From Streptomyces sp. XD-27 (GTDB lineage Bacteria; Actinomycetota; Actinomycetes; Streptomycetales; Streptomycetaceae), in the NCBI RefSeq assembly GCF_030553055.1, contig NZ_CP130713.1, positions 992,001 to 1,056,000 of the forward strand: 64,000 nucleotides of DNA. Reading direction: 5' to 3'. The notes beneath the pieces are model-generated. The model did not search any database. It saw nothing but the letters and a program-made list of their open reading frames with translations, and was not told the origin of the DNA. A program made the translations under genes and the position numbers. Shown piece after piece: positions 1-8,756 of this stretch. Position 1 is the stretch's first letter. Every line of letters starts with the position of its first letter.

Positions 1-196
1 CGATGTTGCCCGCCGTCCGCAGCTCGAACAGCTCGCCCGGCCGTGCACCGGTGATCAGGGACGGCACCACGCGCGAGTCGGAACAGGTGATGAACAGCAC
101 CTCCGGGCGCTGCCCCGCCTCCAGGGCGCGGAACTCCTCGGCACGCTCCGCAACGTGCGTCGTGAAGGAACGAGCGTTGTCAACCAGGGACTTCAT
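1..196 (-). CDS. beta-class carbonic anhydrase, N-terminal part (cut by window edge)
   Basis: This is the first 65 codons of a gene running off the left edge. The protein begins MKSLVDNARSF and contains ITCSDSRV, the Cys-x-Asp-x-Arg zinc and active-site motif of beta-carbonic anhydrases, then TGARPGELFELRTAGNI, which is also characteristic. The family interconverts CO2 and bicarbonate in the cytoplasm. The ATG is preceded by a purine-rich AGGAGAAAGG. The second Cys and the His zinc ligands lie outside the window. Family assignment is firm; physiological role is not visible. Confidence 0.9.
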   Translation of the reverse strand, partial: MKSLVDNARSFTTHVAERAEEFRALEAGQRPEVLFITCSDSRVVPSLITGARPGELFELRTAGNI

Positions 197-383
197 GGTG
201 GCCTTTCTCCTGCGCCCACGAGGGTGCTTGCGGGCGCGGTGTGTTCAGGTCATCAGTCGATGGGTCGTGTTCGGCGTACCTGCCCAGAGCAGGACAACCG
301 GTACTGTCGCGTCGTCGTCGACGCGAAGAGGTGATCCGCGACGGGACGGCGTCAGCTCGCCTGCACCTCTTTGCCTTGACATT

Positions 384-414
384 ACCCTACGGCCGGGGGT
401 CAAGTCACAGTCAA
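384..414 (-). promoter_or_regulatory. possible housekeeping promoter for the carbonic anhydrase gene
   Basis: Read on the minus strand, TTGACT (414-409) is followed after 19 bases by TAGGGT (389-384), a fair match to the Streptomyces HrdB-type consensus TTGAC-n-TAGRRT. It lies in a gene-free stretch (197-580) and would give a leader of about 180 nt before the carbonic anhydrase ATG. The spacer is slightly long, so this is a suggestion. Apart from it and the hairpin at 522-559, nothing else stands out in 197-580. Confidence 0.35.
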
Positions 415-521
415 ATTCTGTTCCCGCGCAGGTCATTGGCGCACTGTTCACCGTGATCTACGCAGGCGTACGCCCCTGCGTTCAGCGGGCTCTACGGGGG
501 GCACCGGGGGACGGCCCAGGC

Positions 522-559
522 GGGCCGGCCGGGAGGCGGCGGTTCCTCCCGGCCGGCCC
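522..559 (-). terminator. strong hairpin terminator downstream of the solute-binding protein gene
   Basis: A perfect 15-bp inverted repeat (522-536 with 545-559) has an 8-nt loop. It lies just past the stop codon (581) of the minus-strand lipoprotein gene. There is no T tract, as is usual for Streptomyces terminators. Confidence 0.75.
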
Positions 560-580
560 GGCGGCGCTCGGTGGTGCGGG

Positions 581-2125
581 TCAGCGGTTCAGCCAGGTCC
601 GCTCAAGCTGTACGCGTCCGTAGCCGGGCAGGGTGGGCAACCCGCGGACCGGGGTGGCGGCCAGGTCGATACCGTCGGCCATGCCCCACAGCAGGTAGCC
701 GGAGGCGTCGTGCTGGATCCGCTGGACATCGTGCAGCAGCTTGGCGCGTGCGGCCGCGTCCTCGGTGGCCATGGCCTTGCGGTATGCGGCGTCGAACGTG
801 GAGTTCTTCCAGCCCGCTTCGTTGTTGGCCGAGTCCGAGACCATGGTCTTGCTGGCGAAGAAGACCACGGAGTCGTTGGTGCCCCAGTAGGTGGTGTACA
901 GGTCACCTTTGAGCCAGGTCTCGTCCCAGAAGCCGACCGATTCCTCCTTGACGACCTTGATCTTGACGCCCGCCTCACGGACCTGGCCGGCGAACAGGGT
1001 GGCCGACTCGGCGAGCCCGGGGACGTCCTCGGTCGTCTTCAACTCGTATGTCTTCGACAGGTCGAAGCCCGCCTCCTCAAGCAGTGACGTGGCCTTGGCG
1101 AGGTCGCGGGTGCGCCGCGGGATGTCCTTGGCGTACGCGGGGTCGCCGGTGCCGAGGATGTCGTTGGCGACCGTGCCGTACCCGGACAGGACCTGCTTGA
1201 CCATCGCCTCCCGGTCCACGGCCAGGCGCAGCGCCTCACGGACCTTCTCGTTCGCGAAGGGGCCGTCGGCGGCGCGCATGACGATGGGCATCGCCATGTC
1301 GTTGGGGCGGCGCAGGACCTGGATGTCCTTGCGCTTCTCGGCCGTTCGGGCCGCGATGGCGCCGACGTTGGAGGCGAGGTCGATCTGGCCGGAGAGCAGG
1401 GCGTTGGCCATGGCCTGCGGGCTGTCGAAGATCTTGACTTCGATGGCGTCGAGGAGGACCTTGCCGCCGTACCAGTCGTCGTTGCGTACGAGTCGGGCGT
1501 TGCCGCCGCGGAACCAGTCGAGCTTGAACGGCCCGGTGCCCGGCGCCTTCGCGATCTCCTTGTCCTTCGTGCCCTTCTTCACCACGAAGGTCGTCAGACG
1601 TGTGAGGAGCGGCAGTTCGGCGTTGGGGTAGTCGGAGACCATGACGACCGTGCCGGCGCCCTCGGCCTTGATGTTCTCGGCCTTGATGCCGGGCAGGCGG
1701 GAGGCTCCGGAGGGTGTACCGCGGAGCCGGCGCAGCGAGAAGACGACGTCCTCGGCGGTGACGGGACTGCCGTCATGGAACGTGGCGCCCTTGGCGAGGG
1801 TGAATCGCCAGGTCCTCAGGTCGTCTGACGCCTGCCAACGGGAGGCGAGGCGCGGCATGGTGTTGGGCTTGGTTCCGGGAACGGTGAGGGTGTCGTAGAC
1901 GAGCGCGAGGATGAGGTAGTCGCTCTCGTTGGCCTGGGTGCCGTGCGGGTCACGGGTGACGGCGGAAGCGCGGCCGAGAGCGCCCACGCGGAGCGTGCCA
2001 CCCGGCTTCGGCTTGGCGTCGGAGTCCGCTGAGGCGCCGGACTTCTCGCCTCCGCATGCGGCGAGCAGTGCGGCCGTGCCTATGCCGCCGCCTGCCCAGA
2101 GCAGTTGCCGTCTGTTCAGATCCAC
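581..2125 (-). CDS. ABC transporter substrate-binding lipoprotein, family 5 (peptide/nickel/opine type)
   Basis: A 514-residue protein with an N-terminal NRRQLLW twin-arginine motif, a hydrophobic stretch and the lipobox LAAC at about residue 24, so it is probably Tat-exported and lipid-anchored. The body matches SBP_bac_5 proteins (for example RWQASDDLRTWRFTLAKG and FHDGSPVTAEDVVFSLRR), which deliver oligopeptides, nickel or metallophores to ABC importers. Start is GTG with GATGAGG upstream. No permease or ATPase gene is adjacent, so it is an orphan binding protein. An iron-box-like palindrome about 40 bp upstream (2164-2182) suggests repression by a DmdR/IdeR regulator and hence a metallophore or iron-linked ligand. 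The ligand itself is inferred. Confidence 0.88.
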   Translation of the reverse strand: MDLNRRQLLWAGGGIGTAALLAACGGEKSGASADSDAKPKPGGTLRVGALGRASAVTRDPHGTQANESDYLILALVYDTLTVPGTKPNTMPRLASRWQASDDLRTWRFTLAKGATFHDGSPVTAEDVVFSLRRLRGTPSGASRLPGIKAENIKAEGAGTVVMVSDYPNAELPLLTRLTTFVVKKGTKDKEIAKAPGTGPFKLDWFRGGNARLVRNDDWYGGKVLLDAIEVKIFDSPQAMANALLSGQIDLASNVGAIAARTAEKRKDIQVLRRPNDMAMPIVMRAADGPFANEKVREALRLAVDREAMVKQVLSGYGTVANDILGTGDPAYAKDIPRRTRDLAKATSLLEEAGFDLSKTYELKTTEDVPGLAESATLFAGQVREAGVKIKVVKEESVGFWDETWLKGDLYTTYWGTNDSVVFFASKTMVSDSANNEAGWKNSTFDAAYRKAMATEDAAARAKLLHDVQRIQHDASGYLLWGMADGIDLAATPVRGLPTLPGYGRVQLERTWLNR

Positions 2126-2163
2126 ATCGACCTCATCTAGGTATGAAAATCATTCCTATGTGC

Positions 2164-2182
2164 TTAGGTGTGCCTACCCTAA
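2164..2182. promoter_or_regulatory. putative DmdR/IdeR iron box
   Basis: TTAGGTGTGCCTACCCTAA matches the actinobacterial iron-box consensus TTAGGTTAGSCTAACCTAA at 16 of 19 positions and is itself nearly palindromic. It lies in the 244-bp region between the divergent binding-protein gene (start 2125) and amidotransferase gene (start 2370), much closer to the former. An AT-rich GAAAATCATT lies beside it, a candidate promoter element. Expected effect: repression when iron is plentiful. Confidence 0.75.
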
Positions 2183-2369
2183 GAACTCGAACGGGGCAAG
2201 GGCGGGAATCGCTTGCGGCGCAACTACGTCACGAAAAGTCCGCATCGCACCCTCTCTGTGGTGCCGCCCGGCACGGTCCGCGAGGGAACGGCCTGTTTGT
2301 CCTCGCTCCACGCATACGCTGAAGGCGCGATCCACTGCCAAGACCGGGTGTTGCGTTGGAGGTTTGACC

Positions 2370-3122
2370 ATGGTCTCCGGCCTGAACCGGAAAGAAGGGA
2401 GCCGAGGGCAGGCCGTGCTCGTCATCCAGAACACGCCGTCCGGCGGCCTCGAACGCATGGGCGGCTGGCTACGGGAAGCCGGACTGCTCCTGGAGGTGGT
2501 GCACGCCCACACCGGCGAACCACCGCCCGCGACGCTGGGACATCGGGCTTTGGTCGTCCTCGGCGGCGGCTTCCTTCCCTGCGAGGACGAGCGCGCTCCC
2601 TGGCTCCCCGCCGTCCGCCATCTCACCGGCCAGGCACTCCAGGACGGCAATCCGATGCTGGGCATCTGTCTGGGCGCTCAGCTGCTCGCTCATGTCGCGG
2701 GCGGCACGGTGCGGGGCCGGCACGGCGCACCGGAGTACGGGAGCACACCGATCCGGCTGCGCGCCGGCGCCCACGATGACCCGCTCTTCGGCGGCCTGCC
2801 CGCAGTGGCACCCGCCATCGAGCACCATGTGGACGCCATCGCCGAACTCCCGCCTGGAGCGGTATGGCTTGCGGAGAGTGAGCGGTGCCCGTACCAGGGT
2901 TTCCGTGTGGGAGATTCCGCCTGGGGCGTGCAGTTCCATCCGGAAGCGGCAGCCGCGCAGATCCGCTGCTGGGACCAGGAACGGCTGCGCGAGCAGGGCT
3001 TCGACCCGGACCGGTTGTACGCACAGGCGACGGCCGACGAACCGGCATCGGCAGCCGCCTGGAAGGCATTCACCCACCATTTCGCCAAGGCCATCACGCG
3101 CGGCTCGCCGGGGACGGGCTGA
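2370..3122 (+). CDS. class I glutamine amidotransferase-like protein
   Basis: A 250-residue cytoplasmic protein of the GATase1 fold. The nucleophile elbow is LGICLGAQLLA (catalytic Cys) and the His/Glu pair is in GVQFHPEAA. These free-standing proteins (GMP synthase glutaminase-like) hydrolyse glutamine or gamma-glutamyl compounds, and the substrate cannot be read from sequence. The ATG at 2370 is chosen because GGAGG lies 7 nt upstream; the frame is open further upstream but without a site. It is divergent from the iron-boxed lipoprotein gene and may share its control region. It converges on the polymerase gene. Confidence 0.85.
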   Translation: MVSGLNRKEGSRGQAVLVIQNTPSGGLERMGGWLREAGLLLEVVHAHTGEPPPATLGHRALVVLGGGFLPCEDERAPWLPAVRHLTGQALQDGNPMLGICLGAQLLAHVAGGTVRGRHGAPEYGSTPIRLRAGAHDDPLFGGLPAVAPAIEHHVDAIAELPPGAVWLAESERCPYQGFRVGDSAWGVQFHPEAAAAQIRCWDQERLREQGFDPDRLYAQATADEPASAAAWKAFTHHFAKAITRGSPGTG

Positions 3123-3170
3123 CCCCGACGCCCGGCCTGCCCGACACCCGAGAGGCGGACTACGGCGCCC

Positions 3171-4850
3171 TCACTTTGCCTCCGCGTAGCACTCCACCAC
3201 CGCCGTGGTGAACGGAAAACGCACCGGCGTCTCCCCGAACGCGATGCGGCCCGCCGTCGCGGCCGCCGCCGCGATCGCCTCGGACACCGCCTGCGCCTCC
3301 TGGGCCGGGCAGTGCACGATCACCTCGTCATGCTGGAAGAAGACCAGCTCGGCACGGAGCCCGGCGTCCCACAGCGCGCGGCGCAGAGCGGCCAGCACCA
3401 GCAACGCCCAGTCGGCGGCGCTGCCCTGGACGACGAAGTTACGGGTGAACCGGCCGCGGGCGCGAGCCGCCGCCGAGCTCCGGCCGTACCCCTGGGGCTG
3501 TTCTTCTTGTGGCAGGCCCGCCTCGTCGGGCGGTGCGATGGACGCGGGCGGGCAGGTGCGGCCCATCCAGGTGCGTACCAGCCGACCCTCCTCGCCCGCG
3601 CGGGCCGCCTCGTCCACGTAGGCCACCGCGGCCGGATAGCGGCGGCGGAGATCGGCCATGTGCTTGAGGGCGTCACCGGACGTCTGGCCGTAAATGGCGC
3701 CCAGCAGAGCGAGCTTGGCCTGGGCGCGGTCGCCGCCGAACGCGCGGGCCGCCAGGCCCGCGTACAGATCCTCGCCGCTGCCGGCCACCTCCATCAGACC
3801 GCGGTCGCGGGAGACGGCGGCCAGCACCCGCGGCTCCATCTGGTCCGCGTCGGCGACCACCAGGCGCCACCCCGGGTCGGCCCGCACCGCCTGCCGGATC
3901 ACCTTGGGGATCTGCAGCGCGCCGCCCCCGTTGGTGGTCCAGCGCCCGGAGACCGTACCGCCGGGCAGATACTCCGGGTGGAAACGGCCGTCGTACACCC
4001 ACTGCTGCAGCCACGACCACCCATGGGCGGTGTGCAGACGGTAGAGCTTCTTGTACTCCAACAAGGGTGCCACCGCGGGGTGATCGATCTGCTGCAGCTC
4101 CCACTTGCGGGTCGAGGTGAGCGAGATCCCGGCGTCGGCGAAGGCCCTGATGATGTCGTGCGGCAGATCGGGGCGCACACGCACGCCCGGCCCGAAGGCC
4201 CGGGACACCTCGTCCGCCAGCTCCGCCAGCCGACGGGTCTCCAGCCCGCCCGGATACCGTTCCCCCAACAGTCCGTCGAGCAGCCTGCGATGCACGTCCG
4301 CCCGCCACGGCACCCCGGCCCGGCCCATCTCCATGGCGACGAGCATGCCTGCGGACTCCGACGCGAGCAGCAGCCGCATCCGCTCCGGATGCTCGGTCTT
4401 CTCCGTACGCGCCACCTGGCCGGCATAGACCTCGGTCAGCGCCGCCAGCTCGTCCGTCCCCGGCGGCAGCGGTACCGGGCCCGGCTCGAAGAGGGACGGC
4501 TGGGTCTCGGCGTTACGCACCGGGGCGTCCGGCGGGACGGGCAGATGGTGCAGCCGCGCCCAGGCGGCGGCCAGCGAACGCGGCTGCCCGGACTGGCCCT
4601 CCTCATGCCCGATCAGCAGCGCCTCCGCCGCCTCCACGTCATAGCACCGCTCGACCCGCACCCCCGCCGCCAGCAGCCGCCGGTAGCTCTCCGCCGTGGA
4701 CCGCCACACCCACCGCTCGACCTCCGGACGCGAGCGCACGGCCTCGGCGAGCGAGCGCTCCTGAACCACCGGCCCCGCGGGCCGGCCCTCCTGGGTGAGC
4801 GGGCAGAGACGAGCACCCCCGTCGCTCGTCTCCACCACCGCCCACCTCAT
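3171..4850 (-). CDS. bifunctional 3'-5' exonuclease/DNA polymerase, Pol I family
   Basis: A 559-residue family A polymerase without a 5'-3' exonuclease domain. Motif A is VVADADQMEPRVLA, the O-helix motif B is AQAKLALLGAIYGQT, and motif C is FFQHDEVIVHCP with the catalytic HDE. The N-terminal 190 residues would be the 3'-5' exonuclease-like domain and look degenerate. Such a second polymerase beside PolA is common in actinobacteria; a DNA repair role is inferred. The start MRWAVVETS at 4850 is preferred over an upstream in-frame GTG because homologues begin here; the ribosome site is weak. Confidence 0.85.
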   Translation of the reverse strand: MRWAVVETSDGGARLCPLTQEGRPAGPVVQERSLAEAVRSRPEVERWVWRSTAESYRRLLAAGVRVERCYDVEAAEALLIGHEEGQSGQPRSLAAAWARLHHLPVPPDAPVRNAETQPSLFEPGPVPLPPGTDELAALTEVYAGQVARTEKTEHPERMRLLLASESAGMLVAMEMGRAGVPWRADVHRRLLDGLLGERYPGGLETRRLAELADEVSRAFGPGVRVRPDLPHDIIRAFADAGISLTSTRKWELQQIDHPAVAPLLEYKKLYRLHTAHGWSWLQQWVYDGRFHPEYLPGGTVSGRWTTNGGGALQIPKVIRQAVRADPGWRLVVADADQMEPRVLAAVSRDRGLMEVAGSGEDLYAGLAARAFGGDRAQAKLALLGAIYGQTSGDALKHMADLRRRYPAAVAYVDEAARAGEEGRLVRTWMGRTCPPASIAPPDEAGLPQEEQPQGYGRSSAAARARGRFTRNFVVQGSAADWALLVLAALRRALWDAGLRAELVFFQHDEVIVHCPAQEAQAVSEAIAAAAATAGRIAFGETPVRFPFTTAVVECYAEAK

Positions 4851-4933
4851 GCCCCGAGTCTTGCACCCGGGTCTGACAACGGCCCTGACCAGCACAAACG
4901 CCCTGGTCTCCAGGGACGGCCTAGGGTGGCGAA

Positions 4934-5830
4934 ATGCTTCTGCCCGACGACCGGCCTGCCCTGGACCTGATCGATGCGCATCTGGAGGCCCTATGGGACG
5001 GAACGGACCTCTCGCTCCCGCAGGTGCCGGAGGGCCTTCCAGTAGAGGGAGGGGGCGAGCTGGTCCGCTGGGCCCTCGACCAGCTCCGGCGCATCCCGCC
5101 CCGGCCCATCCCCTTCGGCCAGCTCCGGCGCATGTCCTTCGACCAGCTCCGGCGTATCCCCCTTGACGAGCTCCAGCGCATCTCCCGCGAGCCGGAGGAC
5201 GCCTTCCCCCGCCAAGTCGGCGGCCTGCTGATGGAGTTCCGCAGCCGTCGCTGTCCCTGGAACGCGGCGGCGCTACGGCTGCTCGACGACACGTACACCT
5301 TCGCGGCCACCGGCCCCCGTCGGCACGTGGACTGGGCGCACGACGTCCACGCCGTGCTGCACCGGTCGGTCCCCGACCCCCGGGGCTGGGTCCGACTGGA
5401 CGGCGACCGCACCAACGACGCCCGCCTCACGGTGCCCGCGTACCCCTTCGACCCCCCGGACCCCTCGGAGATCCCCGACCGCCTGTACCCCCTGGAGCCG
5501 GAGGCGGCGGTCACCGCGCTCGCCGTCATGGCCGAGGAATGGCAGGCGGAATACGCCCCCGTGCGGTCCCGCCCGGACCGGGACGCCGTGCTGGCGGACG
5601 CCCGGACCCTGCTCGACAGGTACGGCCCCACCGCGCGCTACTGGACCAACGCGAAGGCCGCCGCCTCGGACCCGGCCCGGGACTTCGTCGCGGCGGGCCT
5701 GGCGGGCGGTGCCTCCCACAGCTTCCTCACCTCCGAGTACCTCAACGGCCTCGACTTGTTCGAGGACCTGGGCGTGATCGCGGTGGCTGAGGACGAGGTG
5801 GGCGTCTTCTGGTCGTTCGGGGCGTACTGA
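4934..5830 (+). CDS. hypothetical protein with internal short tandem repeat
   Basis: A 298-residue soluble protein I do not recognise. The N-terminus (MLLPDDRPALDLIDAHLEAL) and the C-terminal 170 residues look like ordinary globular sequence, rich in Trp, Asp and Pro. Residues about 49-84 hold four imperfect copies of a unit like F-D-Q-L-R-R-I-P, matched at DNA level (5078-5185). The C-terminal segment ends DEVGVFWSFGAY, a pattern seen in uncharacterised Streptomyces proteins. It is divergent from the polymerase gene, with only about 80 bp between them. No signal peptide or membrane segment. Confidence 0.75.
   Translation: MLLPDDRPALDLIDAHLEALWDGTDLSLPQVPEGLPVEGGGELVRWALDQLRRIPPRPIPFGQLRRMSFDQLRRIPLDELQRISREPEDAFPRQVGGLLMEFRSRRCPWNAAALRLLDDTYTFAATGPRRHVDWAHDVHAVLHRSVPDPRGWVRLDGDRTNDARLTVPAYPFDPPDPSEIPDRLYPLEPEAAVTALAVMAEEWQAEYAPVRSRPDRDAVLADARTLLDRYGPTARYWTNAKAAASDPARDFVAAGLAGGASHSFLTSEYLNGLDLFEDLGVIAVAEDEVGVFWSFGAY
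5078..5185 (+). repeat. four imperfect tandem copies of a 22-24 bp coding unit
   Basis: The unit centres on GACCAGCTCCGGCGCATCCC and recurs at about 5078, 5114, 5138 and 5162, encoding DQLRRIP, FGQLRRMS, FDQLRRIP and LDELQRIS. The second copy is preceded by a 12-bp insertion. It lies wholly in frame within the hypothetical gene. Confidence 0.8.
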
Positions 5831-5901
5831 CGTACGGTGCGCGAGGCGGAGCAGGTGGTTCACGCGCGCTATGAGGCCACGGCCTACCGCGCACGAGCTC
5901 G

Positions 5902-6654
5902 TCAGGACCCGCCCGGTGTCACCAGACCCGACTCGTACGCCACCACGACCGCCTGCGCCCTGCTGTCCAGGTCCAGCTTGGTCATGGTGCGGTTGAGGTG
6001 GGTCTTCACGGTTGCCTCGCTGATGAACAGCTGCTCGGCGATCTCCGCGTTGGAGAGCCCGCCCCCGGTCAGTCGGAGCACCTCGACCTCGCGGCCGGTC
6101 AACGCGTCGAGCTCCACGGGACGTTCGGCCCGCCGCCCCGATCGTGCCCCCACCGCGGATCCGGCTCCCCGGCCACCGGTCGGGGCTGGCCGGGCCCCCG
6201 CACCTGCCCCACCCCCCGCCTGCCGCGCGAAGGCCTCGACGAGCCGGCGCGTGACGCTCGGCGCGAAGAGCGAGTCACCCGAGCCGACTGCCGCCACCGC
6301 GGCGAGTAGCCGCTCGGGCCCGGAGTCCTTGAGCAGAAAGCCGGAGGCACCGGCGCGCAGCGCTCCGTAGACGTACTCGTCAAGGTCGAAGGTGGTCAGC
6401 ACCAGGATGCGCGGGGCCGGTTCGGCCGCCTCGGCGAGGATCCTCTCGGTGGCCACGATGCCGCTCATCCCGGGCATCCGGATGTCCATAAGGATCACGT
6501 CGGGCCTGGTCCGCGCCGCAAGCGCGACGGCCTCCTCGCCGTCGCCCGCCTCCCCGACGACGTCCACCCCGGGCGCCGCGCGCAGCAGCCCCACCAGTCC
6601 CGCGCGGATGAGGAACTGGTCGTCGACGACCAGCACTTTGGTGGTTCCGGTCAT
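5902..6654 (-). CDS. NarL/LuxR-family response regulator
   Basis: A 250-residue two-component regulator. The receiver domain (about 5-125) shows LVVDDQFLIRAG, the phospho-acceptor Asp in VILMDIRMPG, and the conserved Lys in GFLLKD. A Gly/Ala/Arg-rich linker of about 40 residues follows, then a LuxR-type helix-turn-helix (LTGREVEVLRL, FISEATVKTHLNR). The start overlaps the stop of the sensor kinase gene by 4 bp (ATGA), so the two are translationally coupled. The linker is longer than usual for this family. Target genes are unknown; the small secreted-protein gene diverging from the pair is one candidate. Confidence 0.93.
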   Translation of the reverse strand: MTGTTKVLVVDDQFLIRAGLVGLLRAAPGVDVVGEAGDGEEAVALAARTRPDVILMDIRMPGMSGIVATERILAEAAEPAPRILVLTTFDLDEYVYGALRAGASGFLLKDSGPERLLAAVAAVGSGDSLFAPSVTRRLVEAFARQAGGGAGAGARPAPTGGRGAGSAVGARSGRRAERPVELDALTGREVEVLRLTGGGLSNAEIAEQLFISEATVKTHLNRTMTKLDLDSRAQAVVVAYESGLVTPGGS

Positions 6655-7871
6655 CCCGAGGCGTCGTCCCCCTGCCGTGCGCTTCCCGCGGCCGCGGAGG
6701 TGGGCAGCGTCAGCCGTACGGCGAAACCCCCGTCCTCGCGCGGGCCGATGCTGATCGTCCCGCCGTAGAGCTTGGCCCGCTCCCGCATCCCCATCAAGCC
6801 ATGGCCGCTGCTTTTCGGGACTATGTCCGGAATCACCCCCTCTCCGTCGTCGGTGACCGAAACCGTCACGTGGTGCTTGCGGTAGGCGAGTTCGACCGTC
6901 GTGAAGCTCGCGTGACGCGCGTGTTTGAGTACGTTGGTGAGCGCCTCCTGCACCACGCGGTACGCACAGAGTTCGACGCCGGGAGCGAGGGGGCGCGGTG
7001 TCCCTTCGACGCGCAGCTCGACGGGGACGCCGCCGGCCCGTACCCGTTCGACCATCTCCCCGAGCCGGGAGAGCCCCGGCATGGGCGCGTCCGGAGCGCC
7101 GTCGTCGCCCTCTTCCGCCCGCAGCACCCGCAGCATGCGCCGGAGCTCTTCGAGGGCCTCCGCGCTGGTGCCGGAGATGGTGCCGAGGGCGGCGCGGGCG
7201 GTGTCCCGGTCGGACTCGAAGACAAAGCTCGCGAGGCCCGCCTGCACCGATATCACCGACATGTGGTGGGCGACCACGTCGTGCAGCTCACGGGCGATGC
7301 GCCCACGCTCCTTGGCGACCTCGCGGCGGGCCCGCTCGGCCTGCTCCTCGCGCAGTTGGCGGGCGAGTCGGGCGGTGCGACGTGCGACGTATCCGAAGCG
7401 CAACAGTACGGCCGGGAAGGCCAGGGCCTGGGCGAGGACGGAAAGCATCTGGTCGGTCGACGTGCTGCCGCTGACCACCGCCCCGTAGATCCAGACGGCG
7501 GACATGAGGGCCCCGCAGGGCACCGCGACGCGTATCGGCTTCAGGGACGCCACCGTATAGACGGCGATCATGGGTCCGAAGGAGTTCACCACGGGCCAGT
7601 GACCGGCGGTGACGTACACGATCCACACCGCGTGCACGAAGAGGCAGAGGGCGACCGGGGCCTTGGAGCGCAGCACGCCCGACAGATTGACCAGGGCCAC
7701 CAGGACGTAGCCGAACAGATCGAGTGCGGGCCACCCCTGGCGCACGGACTCCTGCCCGAGCATCACGGCCACGCCGGTGTGGGCAAGGGCGATCAGTGCG
7801 TCGGCGACGAGGGGACGGGTGGGCCGGATCCGCATCGCCGCAGCGTAGCCCCGGGGCGGGCGCCAGGACAT
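6651..7871 (-). CDS. HisKA_3-family sensor histidine kinase
   Basis: About 406 residues with several hydrophobic membrane segments in the first 160, then the dimerisation/phospho-acceptor box ELHDVVAHHMSVIS and an HATPase domain (NVLKHARHAS, TDDGEGV, GHGLMGMRERA). The protein is a membrane kinase partner of the overlapping response regulator. The start is uncertain. The ATG at 7871 (MSWRPPRGY) has GGGAG close upstream; an ATG at 7835 (MRIRPTRPL) fits the first membrane segment but has no clear ribosome site. The signal sensed cannot be read. Confidence 0.88.
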   Translation of the reverse strand: MSWRPPRGYAAAMRIRPTRPLVADALIALAHTGVAVMLGQESVRQGWPALDLFGYVLVALVNLSGVLRSKAPVALCLFVHAVWIVYVTAGHWPVVNSFGPMIAVYTVASLKPIRVAVPCGALMSAVWIYGAVVSGSTSTDQMLSVLAQALAFPAVLLRFGYVARRTARLARQLREEQAERARREVAKERGRIARELHDVVAHHMSVISVQAGLASFVFESDRDTARAALGTISGTSAEALEELRRMLRVLRAEEGDDGAPDAPMPGLSRLGEMVERVRAGGVPVELRVEGTPRPLAPGVELCAYRVVQEALTNVLKHARHASFTTVELAYRKHHVTVSVTDDGEGVIPDIVPKSSGHGLMGMRERAKLYGGTISIGPREDGGFAVRLTLPTSAAAGSARQGDDASG

Positions 7872-8087
7872 CACACTCCCGCGGTACCGCGGAAGTTGCA
7901 GGAACCGCGGACCTACCGCCAGGGTCACGCCGAACCTCAACCCGGCGTGGGACGACGCCCCTGCGGCGCGTGCCTAACGTCTTGGACCAGCACCACGGCG
8001 CCGACCGACCACAGGCGCCGTACGGATCACGGGCCGACGGGGGACCCAACGGGGGGACCCGGCCCGCGACCGGAAGGGACAACGGAC

Positions 8088-8534
8088 ATGGCACTGCGTA
8101 CGAAACTCTCCGCGCTCGCCGTCACCGCCGCCGTCGGCGGCACCCTGGGCCTCGCGGCGAGCCCCGCGTCGGCCGCGGCCAACCACTGGGGAGAGGGGCT
8201 CGGCACGGGATACAGCAACTCCAGGCAGGCGGACGCCGAGGTCTCCGGCGCGCTCGTCACCAGCGATGTGTACTGGAACGGCTACCGGGTCGGCGTGGAC
8301 GGCTACGTCGGCGACACGAAGGCCGACGGCCTCGGCGCCGTCGCCCAGGTCGGCTACCGCTACTGGAACGGCAGTAGCTGGAAGTGGACGACCCGGAACC
8401 TGGCGAAGGCGTCCGGCGGCCAGGGCGACCACAACGGCCACAAGGTGCACTCGCTGGTCAAGGTCAAGGACCTGGTGGTGCGCGCCTGCACCGCGAACAG
8501 CGGCGGCTTGGTGAACTGCAGCGCCTGGAAGTAA
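8088..8534 (+). CDS. small secreted protein of unknown function
   Basis: 148 residues with a classical Sec signal peptide (basic MALRTK, hydrophobic core, ASPASA cleavage site near residue 27). The mature part is about 120 residues, aromatic- and Gly-rich (VYWNGYRVGVDGYVGDTKAD), and has two Cys that could form one disulphide. ATG is preceded by AAGGGA at a good distance. It is divergent from the two-component system and is followed by a strong hairpin. I recognise no family beyond Streptomyces secreted hypotheticals. Confidence 0.82.
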   Translation: MALRTKLSALAVTAAVGGTLGLAASPASAAANHWGEGLGTGYSNSRQADAEVSGALVTSDVYWNGYRVGVDGYVGDTKADGLGAVAQVGYRYWNGSSWKWTTRNLAKASGGQGDHNGHKVHSLVKVKDLVVRACTANSGGLVNCSAWK

Positions 8535-8542
8535 CCCACACG

Positions 8543-8592
8543 GCACAGCGGCGGCCCGCACTCTTCGGGGAGAGCACGGGCCGCCGCTGTGC
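8543..8592 (+). terminator. hairpin terminator after the secreted-protein gene
   Basis: A perfect 16-bp inverted repeat (8543-8558 with 8577-8592) has an 18-nt loop and starts 8 bp past the stop codon. It isolates the secreted-protein gene from the BREX locus that follows. Confidence 0.8.
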
Positions 8593-8756
8593 ACGTGCCC
8601 CTCGCGCCGACTGCTGCGTGTCTCCTTCGTCAAGGTCAACTCCCCTGTCCACCCCCGCCGCTAGGATTTCCCCGGGGCCATTCGCCATCCAGTTCAGACG
8701 CAGGCTGTCGGGCGGGTGGCCGTTTCAGTACCGGGATCACGAGGCGGGGGCAACGT

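Noticed and set aside
3312..4970. A 552-codon plus-strand frame opposite the polymerase gene
   Set aside because: The minus strand carries all three polymerase motifs; the plus-strand translation is low-complexity Arg/Gly/Pro.
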